The notes: a model not told the origin generated them from the sequence alone. 54,779 nt of DNA from Pseudomonadota bacterium (GCA_018817515.1 JAHIUD010000098.1:1-54779); one strand, 5' to 3'; counted from the stretch's first letter, positions 25,055-34,409 are shown. Translations and numbers: made by a program.

Positions 25055-26416
25055 ATGCCGGGGAAGATATCTATAAGATGGAAGAATCCGCGCATACTTT
25101 TCGTTGTTCTGCTCGCCGTGTCAATGATCACTTTCGCCATTTTCTGCAGGCACAAGGACCTCTCTCCCTCAGGTATAATTGCGATCACGGCATTGTTTGC
25201 GTCTTTTATTGTACTTACCTTCGCCACCGGTGCGCAGCGCAAAAACATTCTGCTTCTGCTTTGCTCCGTAATATTCTCACTGTACATTATTGAGTGTACG
25301 CTACACTTCTTCCTCACCCCTAAAGAACGCAGAGTGCTGGACCAAGTCGTTAGGCAAACGAAAATCCGCCCAGACACCCGCACTGCTCTTGAATTTGTCG
25401 CAGACATGGTGCGTGACGGCAACCCGGCCGCGCCGTTCATCCCACCCAAAAGCTTTACAAGGATTGTGGGCTTGTCGTTATTCCCACTCTCGGCGCTGTC
25501 CAGGATACAAACCGTTTTCTGCAATGATTACGGAATCTGGCAAACATATTTGAGCGACCAACACGGCTTCAATAACCCCGTTGCTGATTACTCAGTAAAC
25601 GCCAATGACGCCGTCATTGTCGGCGACTCCTTCGTCAATGGTCACTGCGTACCTTGGGGCGAGGACGTGGGCAGCTTTCTGCGGCTGGGCGGGGTTAGGT
25701 GCCTCAACCTCGGAATGGCGGGGAACGGACCGTTGATCGAGCTCGGCGTAATCACCGAGTACGCCGAGCGCCTCAAACCGAAAACGGTGTTTTGGTGCTA
25801 CTTTGAGGGCAACGACCTGAATGATTTGCAGGACGAACTTGCAAGCAACATACTACCTGATTATCTGAATGATGACTTCAGCCAAAACCTCATGAATCGG
25901 CAGCAGGAACTGGACGACCTGCTGAGGGAACATGTGGCCGCTGCCTCGAAGAATCCTCCCGAAACAACTACTCGGCCCCTTACATCCATATTATTTTTAC
26001 GCAACATCCGCTCGCGCCTTGGATTTTCATTCTTTAAGGACCACTCGGACGCTTTGCAGAACACTTTCTATTCGATCATCGGCAAGGCGAATACACGTGT
26101 CAACTCCTGGGGAGGCCAGATGGTCTTCGTCTATCTCCCCACCTATCAAACCATATTCGACAAGAGCACGGACGCCACACGCGCACTATTTTTAGAGCGC
26201 ATCCGACTTCAGGGCATCACTGTCATTGATATGGCGCAGGAGTTCCGCCAGATGGATGATCCACTGGAGGCCTTCCCGTTCAGGTTGCCGGGGCACTATT
26301 CCTCGACCGGATACCGTAGACTTGCTGAAGCGTTCCTTCATTTCCTAAAGAAAGACAAACCAGTCACGCGAAATTTTCACCGGCAAGACCTGGGAAAACG
26401 GCTATGCGCAAAGTAA
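25055..26416 (+). CDS. SGNH-hydrolase-type membrane protein
   Basis: A 453-residue protein. Three N-terminal hydrophobic segments (residues about 12-30, 40-58 and 64-86) are followed by a likely periplasmic domain of SGNH type: VIVGDSFVNG with Ser192, then EGNDLND with Asn253, and GHYSSTGYRRLAEAF with His414. The Asp that normally lies three residues before the His appears to be Leu, so the triad may be completed differently. Such proteins act as O-acetylesterases or O-acetyltransferases on surface polysaccharides. It overlaps the next glycosyltransferase gene by 13 bases. A second, truncated relative is on the opposite strand at 34410-34778. Confidence 0.75.
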   Translation: MPGKISIRWKNPRILFVVLLAVSMITFAIFCRHKDLSPSGIIAITALFASFIVLTFATGAQRKNILLLLCSVIFSLYIIECTLHFFLTPKERRVLDQVVRQTKIRPDTRTALEFVADMVRDGNPAAPFIPPKSFTRIVGLSLFPLSALSRIQTVFCNDYGIWQTYLSDQHGFNNPVADYSVNANDAVIVGDSFVNGHCVPWGEDVGSFLRLGGVRCLNLGMAGNGPLIELGVITEYAERLKPKTVFWCYFEGNDLNDLQDELASNILPDYLNDDFSQNLMNRQQELDDLLREHVAAASKNPPETTTRPLTSILFLRNIRSRLGFSFFKDHSDALQNTFYSIIGKANTRVNSWGGQMVFVYLPTYQTIFDKSTDATRALFLERIRLQGITVIDMAQEFRQMDDPLEAFPFRLPGHYSSTGYRRLAEAFLHFLKKDKPVTRNFHRQDLGKRLCAK

Positions 26417-27597
26417 CCCATCTAATTTTCTGCTCCTTTGAGGTTGGAGGGCTGCCGTTCAGCATGGCGGAAATTCTGAATCGCCATGACCAGGACTGCC
26501 TCTACGTTGCGCTCACCACGCAACACACCTCCGCGCATGACAGCACGCACTATCACTTCGGCCTGACAGCAGCTCCCTGGGACTATTCCGCACGCTTTCG
26601 CGCCATTGCACACAGCGATGAGCTAGTTGTCAAAGAGTTACGGAGACTTAATGCTGAATACGGCCTTTCGACATGCCTTGCGCTTGGATCAAAGGCCCAT
26701 CTTTTGGCCTGCGCGGATATCCCGTTCAAATATTGGAGCTACGGCTCAGATCTTGACCAGAATTGTTTTGGTCCTCTATGGCCCGCAGGCTATCCATTTT
26801 GGAAGCGTCTCGCAGTCTATGCTATTTTCCTGGCGAACACGCGCAAGCAAACTCGCCAGTCCATACGCCAAGCAGAGTCAGTGCTTATTGCGCCATACCA
26901 AAAGCCTGCGCTGGATCGAGTAGCTCCAGGCAAGCCCCTCTTCTGGTTGCCTCACTTTTTCCCAGTGCTTTCGCATGAAGTAACACTAACGTTTAAAACT
27001 AATGCACGCCAAACCGTTTACGAAGCCATTGGCCCAGGCCGTTTCCTCTTTTCGTCTACCCGTCATGTCTGGTGCGGCGCCCTGAGTAAACAAGCTGATA
27101 ACAAAGGCAATGACATCATCCTGAAAGCATTTCAGAGTTACGTCCAGCGCACTGGAGACTTGGAACTGAGACTCGTGCTCGTCCTCAAGGGGCCAGATAT
27201 TGAGGCAACACAAAAGCTTGCGGTAGATATTGGACTCACCCGGCAAATAGTATGGGTGGACCAGATGCCAAGGCCCAAACTCTACGCATTCTATGCCGCG
27301 GCAGAGGTTTGTTTTGGACAGTTTGGAACACCTGTTTTGACTGGCGCTGCACTGGAGCCACTGGCCCAGGCGACTCCCGCGATCTCCAGCTTTACAACTG
27401 AAACGGCAGTGCCGAGCTATTCCGTTGCCCCACCGATCTTCAACAGCAACAACCCGGAGCGCATCGGGGAGCACCTTTCGGCCATCCTCCACTCACCGCG
27501 AGAGTACGCTCGACTGTCCTTCAATTCCTGGCAGTGGAGCAATTCCTCCACCTCCGAAGAAAATTTTGTCAAGCATTTTTCGGCAGAATTCGGCTAA
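26404..27597 (+). CDS. GT4-like (GT-B fold) glycosyltransferase
   Basis: A 397-residue protein. The N-terminal Rossmann half starts THLIFCSFEVGGLPFSMAEIL; the C-terminal half has FLFSSTRHVW, DNKGNDIILKAF, LVLVLKGPD, IVWVDQMPRPKLYAFYAAAEVCFGQFG and GAALEPLAQATPAI, the usual donor-binding order of GT-B enzymes. The match to GT4 is weaker than for the next gene: the E-x7-E element is changed and the usual GRL motif is replaced by SSTRHVW. No membrane segment is seen. It starts 13 bases inside the SGNH gene. Donor and linkage cannot be predicted. Confidence 0.75.
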   Translation: MRKVTHLIFCSFEVGGLPFSMAEILNRHDQDCLYVALTTQHTSAHDSTHYHFGLTAAPWDYSARFRAIAHSDELVVKELRRLNAEYGLSTCLALGSKAHLLACADIPFKYWSYGSDLDQNCFGPLWPAGYPFWKRLAVYAIFLANTRKQTRQSIRQAESVLIAPYQKPALDRVAPGKPLFWLPHFFPVLSHEVTLTFKTNARQTVYEAIGPGRFLFSSTRHVWCGALSKQADNKGNDIILKAFQSYVQRTGDLELRLVLVLKGPDIEATQKLAVDIGLTRQIVWVDQMPRPKLYAFYAAAEVCFGQFGTPVLTGAALEPLAQATPAISSFTTETAVPSYSVAPPIFNSNNPERIGEHLSAILHSPREYARLSFNSWQWSNSSTSEENFVKHFSAEFG

Positions 27598-27735
27598 GCA
27601 ACAGTTCCTCAACGCGTAAGGACATAATGCACCGGTGTCTTGTGGCAACAAATGTAGTGTGCCACTCGACTAAACATCATTCTGGACATCGCGCCCCAAA
27701 AGCCGCCAAGACTGGCGAAGGATTCTTGGCCCCCA

Positions 27736-28854
27736 ATGAGAATTGCGCTAACTATATCCAGCCTGGGCATTGGCGGTGCTCAATACGTCATGACTTGGCT
27801 TGCTGAGACCCTGGTTTCACATGGGCATACAGTCTCCCTGCACTGTTTCGATACTGTTGAGTGTCAACCATTTTTCCCACTGCACCGAGACATTAAGCTA
27901 TTGCGCCTTGGACTAGCATCACCCTCGAGTAATATCTCCCAGGCCCTGATGACGAACTATGCACGGGTGCGCGGTCTGCGGCAATCGGTCCTTGAGCAAC
28001 GCCCTGATGTCGCACTCAGTTTCATGACTGAGATGAACGTGCTCGCACTACTTGCACTGTCTGACAAAGTGCCCGTGGTTGTTTCTGAACGTGTCAACCC
28101 AGTCCGCCACAACATCGGACCAATATGGTCTTCACTTCGGCGCATCGCATACCAACGCGCGACTGCGGTGGTAGTGCAAACACAGGACATCCTCCCCTTC
28201 TTTTCGCGCCGGTTGCGCAACCGTTGTACCGTCATACCGAACCCAGTGTTTCCGCCACAACATGGGGCACTGCCCCATGCTCATCTCAAAAGGCCCATAA
28301 TAGTCGGGCTGGGCAGACTACAACACCAAAAGGGCTTCGACATACTGCTGCGTGCCTTCGCGGCAACTCGCGAGGCACATCCCGAGTGGTCCCTCGTTGT
28401 TTATGGAGAAGGGCCCCAACTCCAAGAGTTACAGGACCTGTGCACCAGGATGGGACTTAACGCACAGGAAATTTTCCCCGGAGTCACTCACCAAGCGGGG
28501 GCCATTCTCGCCCAAGCAGATATTTTTGTCTTGCCCTCACGCTTCGAGGGGTTCCCCAACGCCCTCTGCCAAGCTATGGCTGCTGGAGTCGCCTGCATCG
28601 CCACAAACTGTGAGAGCGGGCCATCTAATGTGATCGATCAGGAAGTAAACGGACTGCTCGTGCCAGTCGAGGATGAGCAAGGTTTGACAACGACGCTGGC
28701 CCGACTCATGGAGGATGATGGTCTACGGCTGCGCTTGGGCCAGCGAGCCACGGAAGTCCTCATACGTTTCGCCCCTGATAATGTCGCAGAGATCTGGGAG
28801 CGACTGCTTTCCAACATCAGCACGCGCAAAGGTGGCGGCACATGTGCGGTATAG
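27736..28854 (+). CDS. GT4-family glycosyltransferase
   Basis: A 372-residue GT-B enzyme of the group 1 type. It begins ALTISSLGIGGAQYVM (the GG loop), has VIPNPV, the LGRLQHQKGFDILLRAF motif, YGEGPQLQELQ and the donor-site sequence SRFEGFPNALCQAMAAGVACIATN with the E-x7-E spacing altered to E-GFPNALCQA. It resembles PglH/AmsD-like transferases that add HexNAc residues. The 138-base gap upstream has no feature beyond a weak AAGGA 14 bases before the ATG. The 3' end overlaps asnB by 13 bases, so both belong to one transcript. Confidence 0.87.
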   Translation: MRIALTISSLGIGGAQYVMTWLAETLVSHGHTVSLHCFDTVECQPFFPLHRDIKLLRLGLASPSSNISQALMTNYARVRGLRQSVLEQRPDVALSFMTEMNVLALLALSDKVPVVVSERVNPVRHNIGPIWSSLRRIAYQRATAVVVQTQDILPFFSRRLRNRCTVIPNPVFPPQHGALPHAHLKRPIIVGLGRLQHQKGFDILLRAFAATREAHPEWSLVVYGEGPQLQELQDLCTRMGLNAQEIFPGVTHQAGAILAQADIFVLPSRFEGFPNALCQAMAAGVACIATNCESGPSNVIDQEVNGLLVPVEDEQGLTTTLARLMEDDGLRLRLGQRATEVLIRFAPDNVAEIWERLLSNISTRKGGGTCAV

Positions 28855-30758
28855 CGGGCATCCTCTCGCCAAGCGGTGTGACCGAGGAATGCCTCAACGC
28901 CCTGTGCCGGGCCATGACCGGCACCCTGCACCACCGTGGACCAGATGACTACGGCGTGTGGACAGACCCTGCGGCAGGCATCACCCTAGGCCATAGGCGC
29001 CTGTCAATACAGGATCTTTCTCCTCTTGGGCATCAGCCAATGGTTTCAGAAAGTGGTCGATATCAAATAGTGTTCAATGGCGAAATCTACAATTTCCTGG
29101 TGATTAAGGCCAAGCTGACCACGCTGGGGCACAGCTTTCGGGGCGGCTCAGACACCGAAGTGCTCCTCGCGGCCTTCGAAGAGTGGGGAACTGAAGCCCT
29201 CATCCACATGAATGGCATGTTTGCCTTTGCCCTATGGGACCGTGAGCAACGAACACTGCTCCTGGCCCGCGATCGCTTGGGCAAAAAGCCGCTTTATTAT
29301 GGCATGGCCGGGCCAGACTTCGTGTTCGGCTCTGAACTTAAAGCCCTGCGTGAGCACCCGGCATTCGACCCGGTAATCGACCGCAACGCATTGTGCCTAT
29401 ATTTCCGCCACAATTACATCCCTGCTCCACATTCCATCTACAGTCAGGTGCGCAAATTGCCTCCGGGCCACACCCTGACGGTCAGCGATGGTATTCCGAA
29501 CAACCCCGTGTGCTACTGGTCTCCGAAAGAGATTTTCCGCAACGGGCTGACCCATCCTTTTCTGGGTGACGAAGAGGAAGCCAGCCAGCAGCTCGAACGC
29601 TTGCTTTTAGACGCCACGGGCCTGCGCATGCTGGCCGACGTGCCTGTGGGCGCTTTCCTCTCCGGGGGCATAGATTCAAGCCTCGTGGTGGCCATGATGC
29701 AGGCCCGAAGCAACATTCCGGTGAAGACTTTCTCCATCGGCTTCGACGAGGAACGCTTCAATGAAGCACACCACGCTAGTGCTGTGGCCCGACACCTGGG
29801 TACGGACCACACCGAACTCATCCTGACCCCTAAGGACCTGCTCGGCAGCCTAGCGTCGTTACCGTGGCACTGGGATGAGCCCTTTTCGGACTCAGGCCAA
29901 TTTACAGCACTCTCCGTATGCAAACTGGCGCGCGAGCAGGTCACGGTGGCGCTCTCCGGCGATGGAGGCGACGAGTTGTTCCTCGGCTATGACCGCTATG
30001 GGTTTACCGCCGGAAGATGGGAGCGCCTGGCTGGATTGCCCTTGGGCCTGCGCCAAGCCTTGGGCAGAGCCTCAAGGATACTCCCCACAGCATTCTGGAA
30101 TTCCCTCGGCGTGCTGGGACCAAAGCTCCAGTGGCGTCTGGAGACTCTGGGCGCGCCCGACTTCACTGCATTATATCAGATGTTCATCTCGCATCGACGC
30201 CAACCGGAATGCTTTGTCCTCGGCGGGCGCGAACCTGCCACGGCCTACTCCCAGCCGCTGGACCTCCCCGGCCTGGACAACTATCAGACCATGAGCCTCC
30301 GCGACATACTGGTTTACCTGCCAGACGATATCCTATGCAAAGTGGACCGGGCCAGTATGGCAGTCTCCCTGGAGACAAGGGCCCCACTTTTGGACTACCG
30401 CGTTGCGGAATTCGCCGCCACCCTCCCCACGGACTTCAAGAACAGCAGAGGAGTAGCCAAGCGGGTATTGCGGCGGGTGCTATACCGCCACGTACCACGC
30501 GCACTTCTGGAACGGCCCAAAATGGGCTTTGGCGTCCCCGTTGAGGAATGGCTGCGCGGCCCGCTACGCTCCTGGTGCGAGGACATGCTTGACGAACGCT
30601 TGCTGTACCAGCAAAATTACGTTGATGCGGCTCAAGTCCGCTCCATGTGGAAACAATTTCTGGCCGGGCAGAACAATTTGCATCAACGCCTCTGGGACGT
30701 TCTCATGTTCCAGGCGTGGCTTGCGCAATCCCACGACAACCGCCCACCGGGGAGATAA
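28842..30758 (+). CDS. asnB: Asparagine synthase (glutamine-hydrolysing) family, AsnB-like
   Basis: A complete 638-residue AsnB-type enzyme. Cys2 in MCGIAGIL is the glutaminase nucleophile, HHRGPDD and FNGEIYNF follow, and the synthetase domain has the PP-loop SGGIDSS (near residue 276), GDGGDELF and RPKMGFGVP. The family makes amides from carboxylates, using glutamine. Its position between a glycosyltransferase and a B12-type radical SAM gene argues for amidation of a sugar carboxylate, as proposed for similar genes in O-antigen loci; plain asparagine synthesis remains possible. It is the second such gene of the island and does not look like a recent duplicate of the one at the left edge. 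Confidence 0.92.
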   Translation: MCGIAGILSPSGVTEECLNALCRAMTGTLHHRGPDDYGVWTDPAAGITLGHRRLSIQDLSPLGHQPMVSESGRYQIVFNGEIYNFLVIKAKLTTLGHSFRGGSDTEVLLAAFEEWGTEALIHMNGMFAFALWDREQRTLLLARDRLGKKPLYYGMAGPDFVFGSELKALREHPAFDPVIDRNALCLYFRHNYIPAPHSIYSQVRKLPPGHTLTVSDGIPNNPVCYWSPKEIFRNGLTHPFLGDEEEASQQLERLLLDATGLRMLADVPVGAFLSGGIDSSLVVAMMQARSNIPVKTFSIGFDEERFNEAHHASAVARHLGTDHTELILTPKDLLGSLASLPWHWDEPFSDSGQFTALSVCKLAREQVTVALSGDGGDELFLGYDRYGFTAGRWERLAGLPLGLRQALGRASRILPTAFWNSLGVLGPKLQWRLETLGAPDFTALYQMFISHRRQPECFVLGGREPATAYSQPLDLPGLDNYQTMSLRDILVYLPDDILCKVDRASMAVSLETRAPLLDYRVAEFAATLPTDFKNSRGVAKRVLRRVLYRHVPRALLERPKMGFGVPVEEWLRGPLRSWCEDMLDERLLYQQNYVDAAQVRSMWKQFLAGQNNLHQRLWDVLMFQAWLAQSHDNRPPGR

Positions 30759-30760
30759 TT

Positions 30761-32239
30761 ATGGACATCCTGCTCATCGAACCGGACCACAAATGCGGCA
30801 TCGAATACTTCCCCTGGGGCATCTTGGCCGTGGGCAGCTACTTGCGTCAGCAGAACTTTGATGTGGGCCTCATCAACGCCAGCTATCTATTGGAGCGCGA
30901 CTTCCGAGCCCAACTCTTCGAAGCCTTGCCCAAGACCCGCGCCGTGGGCATCAGTTGCTTCTCCACAGATGCGGCCTTCGTGCGCGACCTCTGCGCCGAG
31001 ATCAAAGGCATACGGCCAGAACTGCAAATCATCGTGGGCGGCCCGCATGCCGTGCTACGCCCGGAACAGACCGCCGCCCACCCAGACATCGACTTCGTGA
31101 TCCACGGACCAGGCGAAGAGCCCACAGAACAGTTGCTCACAATGCTAGGCCAAGGCAACACGGACTTCGAAAAAGTACCGGGCATCTGCTTTCGACGCGA
31201 TGGGCGCCTGATCCGCACCCCTCCGGTTGGCCCGGTGCCGGAGTATCGCGTGGACTATTCGCTGCTTCCCGCCAACAAGCTGGCCACTCTTGCCGAGTAT
31301 ATGGAAGTGCTGAGCGGTCGTGGCTGCTCCTTTCAATGCACATTTTGCTACAACGCCGTGTGCGGGCAAAAGTGGCTGGGCAAGACTGCCGACGCCCTGC
31401 TAGACGAAATTGACGTAGTGTTGAAGCGCTATAATCCTCATGCCATCAACTTCCGCGACGAGAACTTCTTTCAGTCCAAAGAACGCATACTGGCCTTCCT
31501 GGCGGGCTATCACGAGCGAGGGTACACCTTCCGCTGGGATGCCACCTGCCGTGCCAGCTACTTCACCAAAAGCTACATCGACGAGGCACTGTTGCAGCGC
31601 ATCGCTCAGGCCAACTGTCGGCGGCTCAAGTTCGGGTTTGAAAGCGGCTCCCAGCGCGTGCTGAACTTCCTAAAAAAAGGCAACAAGGTTGAGAGTTACC
31701 TGCAAGTGGCCAAGCTTGTGGAAGGCACACCCATCATTGGCAGTTATTCCTTCCTCGTTGGCGTTCCGACAGAAACGGCCGAGGAGTGTAGGCAGACCCT
31801 TGCTCTTGTGCGCGACATCCTAGATGTCGACCCCAACTGTGAGATTCTGGGACCGCAATACTATCGAGTTTACCCTGGCGGAGAACTGTATAACTACATC
31901 TTGGCGGGCGGCTACGGCTATTCCGAACCTGACAGTTTCGAGGGCTGGGCCAAAGTCGCGCGCGGTGACTACTTCGGATTGGCCAAGGGGGCCACGCACC
32001 CATGGATCAAGGGCTTCAAGACCCTGGCGCGCCACGCGGACATGCTCGTGTTCCTGGCGCGAACGCCCATTAACCGCTTACTCGTACCGCGCAAACTGCT
32101 TGGCATCCCCTTTGCTTTGCTTGCCAAATTACGTCTGCGATTCCGCCTATATGCTCTACCCTGGGATCTCAAGTTAGCCGGAGCGCTTTACTCCCGCTAT
32201 GCATCTATGATGCTGCCCAAAAGCAAGCGATCTGTATGA
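30761..32239 (+). CDS. B12-binding-domain radical SAM protein
   Basis: A 492-residue protein. Residues 1 to about 140 are a cobalamin-binding-type Rossmann domain (LLIEPDHKCGIEYFPWGILAVGSYLRQ, AVGISCFSTDA, IIVGGPHAVLRPE). The radical SAM core follows with CSFQCTFC (Cys189, Cys193, Cys196), NFRDENFF and LKFGFESGSQRVLNFLKKG. The class includes methylases of unactivated carbons and ring-rearranging enzymes; many members of unknown role occur in polysaccharide clusters. The C-terminal 80 residues are basic and hydrophobic and may touch the membrane. GGGGAG before ATG 30761, two bases after the asnB stop, sets the start; a longer frame from 30647 is rejected. ATGA overlap with the next gene. Confidence 0.88.
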   Translation: MDILLIEPDHKCGIEYFPWGILAVGSYLRQQNFDVGLINASYLLERDFRAQLFEALPKTRAVGISCFSTDAAFVRDLCAEIKGIRPELQIIVGGPHAVLRPEQTAAHPDIDFVIHGPGEEPTEQLLTMLGQGNTDFEKVPGICFRRDGRLIRTPPVGPVPEYRVDYSLLPANKLATLAEYMEVLSGRGCSFQCTFCYNAVCGQKWLGKTADALLDEIDVVLKRYNPHAINFRDENFFQSKERILAFLAGYHERGYTFRWDATCRASYFTKSYIDEALLQRIAQANCRRLKFGFESGSQRVLNFLKKGNKVESYLQVAKLVEGTPIIGSYSFLVGVPTETAEECRQTLALVRDILDVDPNCEILGPQYYRVYPGGELYNYILAGGYGYSEPDSFEGWAKVARGDYFGLAKGATHPWIKGFKTLARHADMLVFLARTPINRLLVPRKLLGIPFALLAKLRLRFRLYALPWDLKLAGALYSRYASMMLPKSKRSV

Positions 32240-33150
32240 AGTCCGGCACGCTGGCCTTCATCCCACACCGCATCGGCCAGATGCTGCGCAAGAGTGGCCC
32301 GGCACCAGATTGCGCGTTATTCCTACGCCTGATGCTTAAGGATGGGAAACTAAAAACCTTTCTGCTGCGATTCCTGCGCCTCCGGGTCTCGCCAGACGCG
32401 CTTCTGCGTATACGCCGGATGCCGCTACCGCTAGAAGAACGCGCACGGCTGTTTTGCCAGGCCATTTCACTGATCAACGTCAACGAAACGTACAAGACCA
32501 CAGGCAGGGATCGGACACGATTGGCGGATAAGGCCATCTTAAAGCTGGCGGCCTGCAAGGACGCTGTGCGGCTTCTTGACATCGGAGTCTCCGATGGCAG
32601 CGCTTCCCTGACGCTGCTCTCCGACCTGCCCAACCTACGTGAGGCCGTGCTCACCGACCTGCACCCTCTGCTGTATGCCTGGGGCCCTCGCCTTTTCCGC
32701 GTCTTTCTGGATGGGCAGCAGCGGCTTCTTGGCATCAAACTGCTTGGCTTGTATATCATTCTCTCGTTCACCACACCGCGTAGCGCCCAGGGCTTCGAAA
32801 CCATTAGCACCCTGAACCCGCTGCTCTCAGAGCGCCTCGGCATCGCCGCCATTCGTCCATTCAACGCCCTGTGCGACCGCCTGTCAAAACCTGTGGACAT
32901 CATCAAATGCGCCAACGTACTCAACCGAGCCTACTTCTCTGAGGCGGACCTCCGCACAGCCGTGGCCAACCTGGCCCTGAGCCTGGTTGAAGCCGGACAT
33001 TTAGTGATCTCCCAGAACAACGCCCGCTACACCGGCGGTGAGGCCTATTTCATCCTGAAACGACAAGGCCCGGATATGGTCTTGGAGGAAGAGCAGGGGG
33101 GCCACGAAGTCCTAAGGTTGTTCCAGGGAGACGGGGAGGGCCGGACTTGA
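32236..33150 (+). CDS. SAM-dependent methyltransferase-like protein
   Basis: A 304-residue protein. LLDIGVSDGSASLTLL (residues about 114-129) is a methyltransferase motif I, preceded by INVNETYKTTGRDRTR and followed by AVLTDLHPLL as a motif II-like strand; VDIIKCANVLNRAYF matches the motif IV region. No zinc ribbon or membrane anchor is seen, unlike the protein at 23744. The first 90 residues are basic and not recognised. Tight coupling to the B12 radical SAM gene (ATGA) suggests that they act on the same molecule. Function beyond methyl transfer is not known. Confidence 0.72.
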   Translation: MKSGTLAFIPHRIGQMLRKSGPAPDCALFLRLMLKDGKLKTFLLRFLRLRVSPDALLRIRRMPLPLEERARLFCQAISLINVNETYKTTGRDRTRLADKAILKLAACKDAVRLLDIGVSDGSASLTLLSDLPNLREAVLTDLHPLLYAWGPRLFRVFLDGQQRLLGIKLLGLYIILSFTTPRSAQGFETISTLNPLLSERLGIAAIRPFNALCDRLSKPVDIIKCANVLNRAYFSEADLRTAVANLALSLVEAGHLVISQNNARYTGGEAYFILKRQGPDMVLEEEQGGHEVLRLFQGDGEGRT

Positions 33151-34289
33151 TGCGCATCCTTCTGAGCATCCCCAACCTCATGCTTGGCGGGGCCGAGCGC
33201 CAGTTCGCCGAGCTGGCTGCGGGACTAGCAACGCGCGGGCACAAGGTGATGGCCGTGGCACTGGGCCAGGCAGGCCCACTGGAGGCCGCCCTGGGCCAGG
33301 CGGAACTTGTCACACTGAACAAGCTTGGCCGCTGGGACAACCTGCGCGTGGCCCTGCGCCTAGCGGGGCTGCTGCACTCCTTCCGACCCCAGATCCACTA
33401 CGCTTTCCTGCCTACTCCCTGCGTTCTTGGCGCCCTCGTGCGGCCGGTTACTCCATACTCGCGGCTGGTCATGGGCATGCGCTCTACCAACGTGAACGCC
33501 GGGGCCTATGCCCATGGCCAGGCCGGAAGCTGGCTGCAGAGCATGGAGGCCCGGCTGTCGTTCCTGGCCGACCTGTTCATAGTCAACTCCAATGCTGGCC
33601 TGCGCGACTGCCTCGCGCGTGGTTTTTCTAGGACGCTCGGCGTGGTCGTGCCAAACGGGATAGACACGGTCCGCTGCCGGTCGGACAGGGGCCTGGGTGC
33701 GGCTCTGCGCAAGGCCTGGGGCATCGGGCCAGACGAACAGCTTATTGGCTTGGTGGCGAGGCTGGACCCTATGAAGGATCACCCCAATTTCTTACGCGCA
33801 GCGGCCCTGCTGAACGCCAAATGCCCAAAGACGCGCTTTGTCTGCGTGGGCGCTGGTCCAGAGGACTACACGGCCGAACTCCACCGCCAGGTCGAGGAGC
33901 TTGGGTTACCCGGACGCATTGTCTGGGCCGGAGGCTACACGGACATGCCTGCGGTTTACAACGCCTTGGATGCTCTGTGCCTGTCCTCGGCCTTTGGCGA
34001 AGGCTTTCCCAACGTGCTGGGGGAGGCCATGGCTTGCGGCGTGCCATGCTGTACTACGGACGTAGGCGACGCGGCCCTGGTTCTTGGTAGTACAGGCAAG
34101 GTTGTCCCCAAGGGTGACCCCAAGTCTCTCGCCGCTGGGCTGGAGGAACTGCTCGAGCGCCTGGACCGGGAAGGCCAGGGTCTGCGTGCGGCCTGCCGGG
34201 AGCGTATCGTGATGAATTACGGGGTGCAGCGCATGATCGAGACCACCGAGGGCCTGCTGGTAGGGCTGTGCGGAAAGGTCCGGCCATGA
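33150..34289 (+). CDS. GT4-family glycosyltransferase
   Basis: A 379-residue GT-B enzyme. It starts RILLSIPNLMLGGAERQFAELA (GG loop), has VVPNGIDT, the LVARLDPMKDHPNFLRAA motif, CVGAGPEDYTAELHRQ and the donor site SSAFGEGFPNVLGEAMACGVPCCTTDVGD with a normal E-x7-E. This layout is typical of GT4 enzymes that extend surface oligosaccharides. ATG 33150 is chosen; a TTG at 33147 is one codon upstream. The TGA of the previous gene overlaps the ATG by one base. It is the last intact gene of the island, and a 16-codon frame begins at its stop (ATGA, 34286) but ends at once. Confidence 0.88.
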   Translation: MRILLSIPNLMLGGAERQFAELAAGLATRGHKVMAVALGQAGPLEAALGQAELVTLNKLGRWDNLRVALRLAGLLHSFRPQIHYAFLPTPCVLGALVRPVTPYSRLVMGMRSTNVNAGAYAHGQAGSWLQSMEARLSFLADLFIVNSNAGLRDCLARGFSRTLGVVVPNGIDTVRCRSDRGLGAALRKAWGIGPDEQLIGLVARLDPMKDHPNFLRAAALLNAKCPKTRFVCVGAGPEDYTAELHRQVEELGLPGRIVWAGGYTDMPAVYNALDALCLSSAFGEGFPNVLGEAMACGVPCCTTDVGDAALVLGSTGKVVPKGDPKSLAAGLEELLERLDREGQGLRAACRERIVMNYGVQRMIETTEGLLVGLCGKVRP

Positions 34290-34407
34290 GCGGCCGCCGC
34301 AGCGCCAATGGTTGGCAGGATTTGTACTCTCTTTAGTAGTGGCTTTGACCGCCAGTGCGATGATTCTGGACACGGTGCAGCCCGTGGTCTTTGATTCCCA
34401 ATTCTAA
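34288..34407 (+). pseudogene. Possible frameshifted remnant of a membrane protein
   Basis: An ATG at 34286, overlapping the previous stop, gives only 16 codons. In the next frame, bases 34291-34404 read as RPPQRQWLAGFVLSLVVALT then ASAMILDTVQPVVFDSQF before a TAA at 34405: a basic start, then a clean hydrophobic segment, as in the first residues of an inner-membrane protein. One missing base near 34299 would join the ATG to this frame. I read it as a small relic of a coupled gene at the island's end, cut off soon after its first membrane segment. Low certainty, since a 38-codon frame can arise by chance. Confidence 0.3.
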
Positions 34408-34409
34408 CG

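Noticed and set aside
1-34300. RiPP biosynthesis cluster, suggested by three SPASM proteins plus an ABC exporter and a radical SAM pair
   Set aside because: No short precursor-like gene, no RiPP recognition element and no peptidase domain on the exporter were seen, while all neighbours are sugar enzymes. Very short peptides could still be missed.
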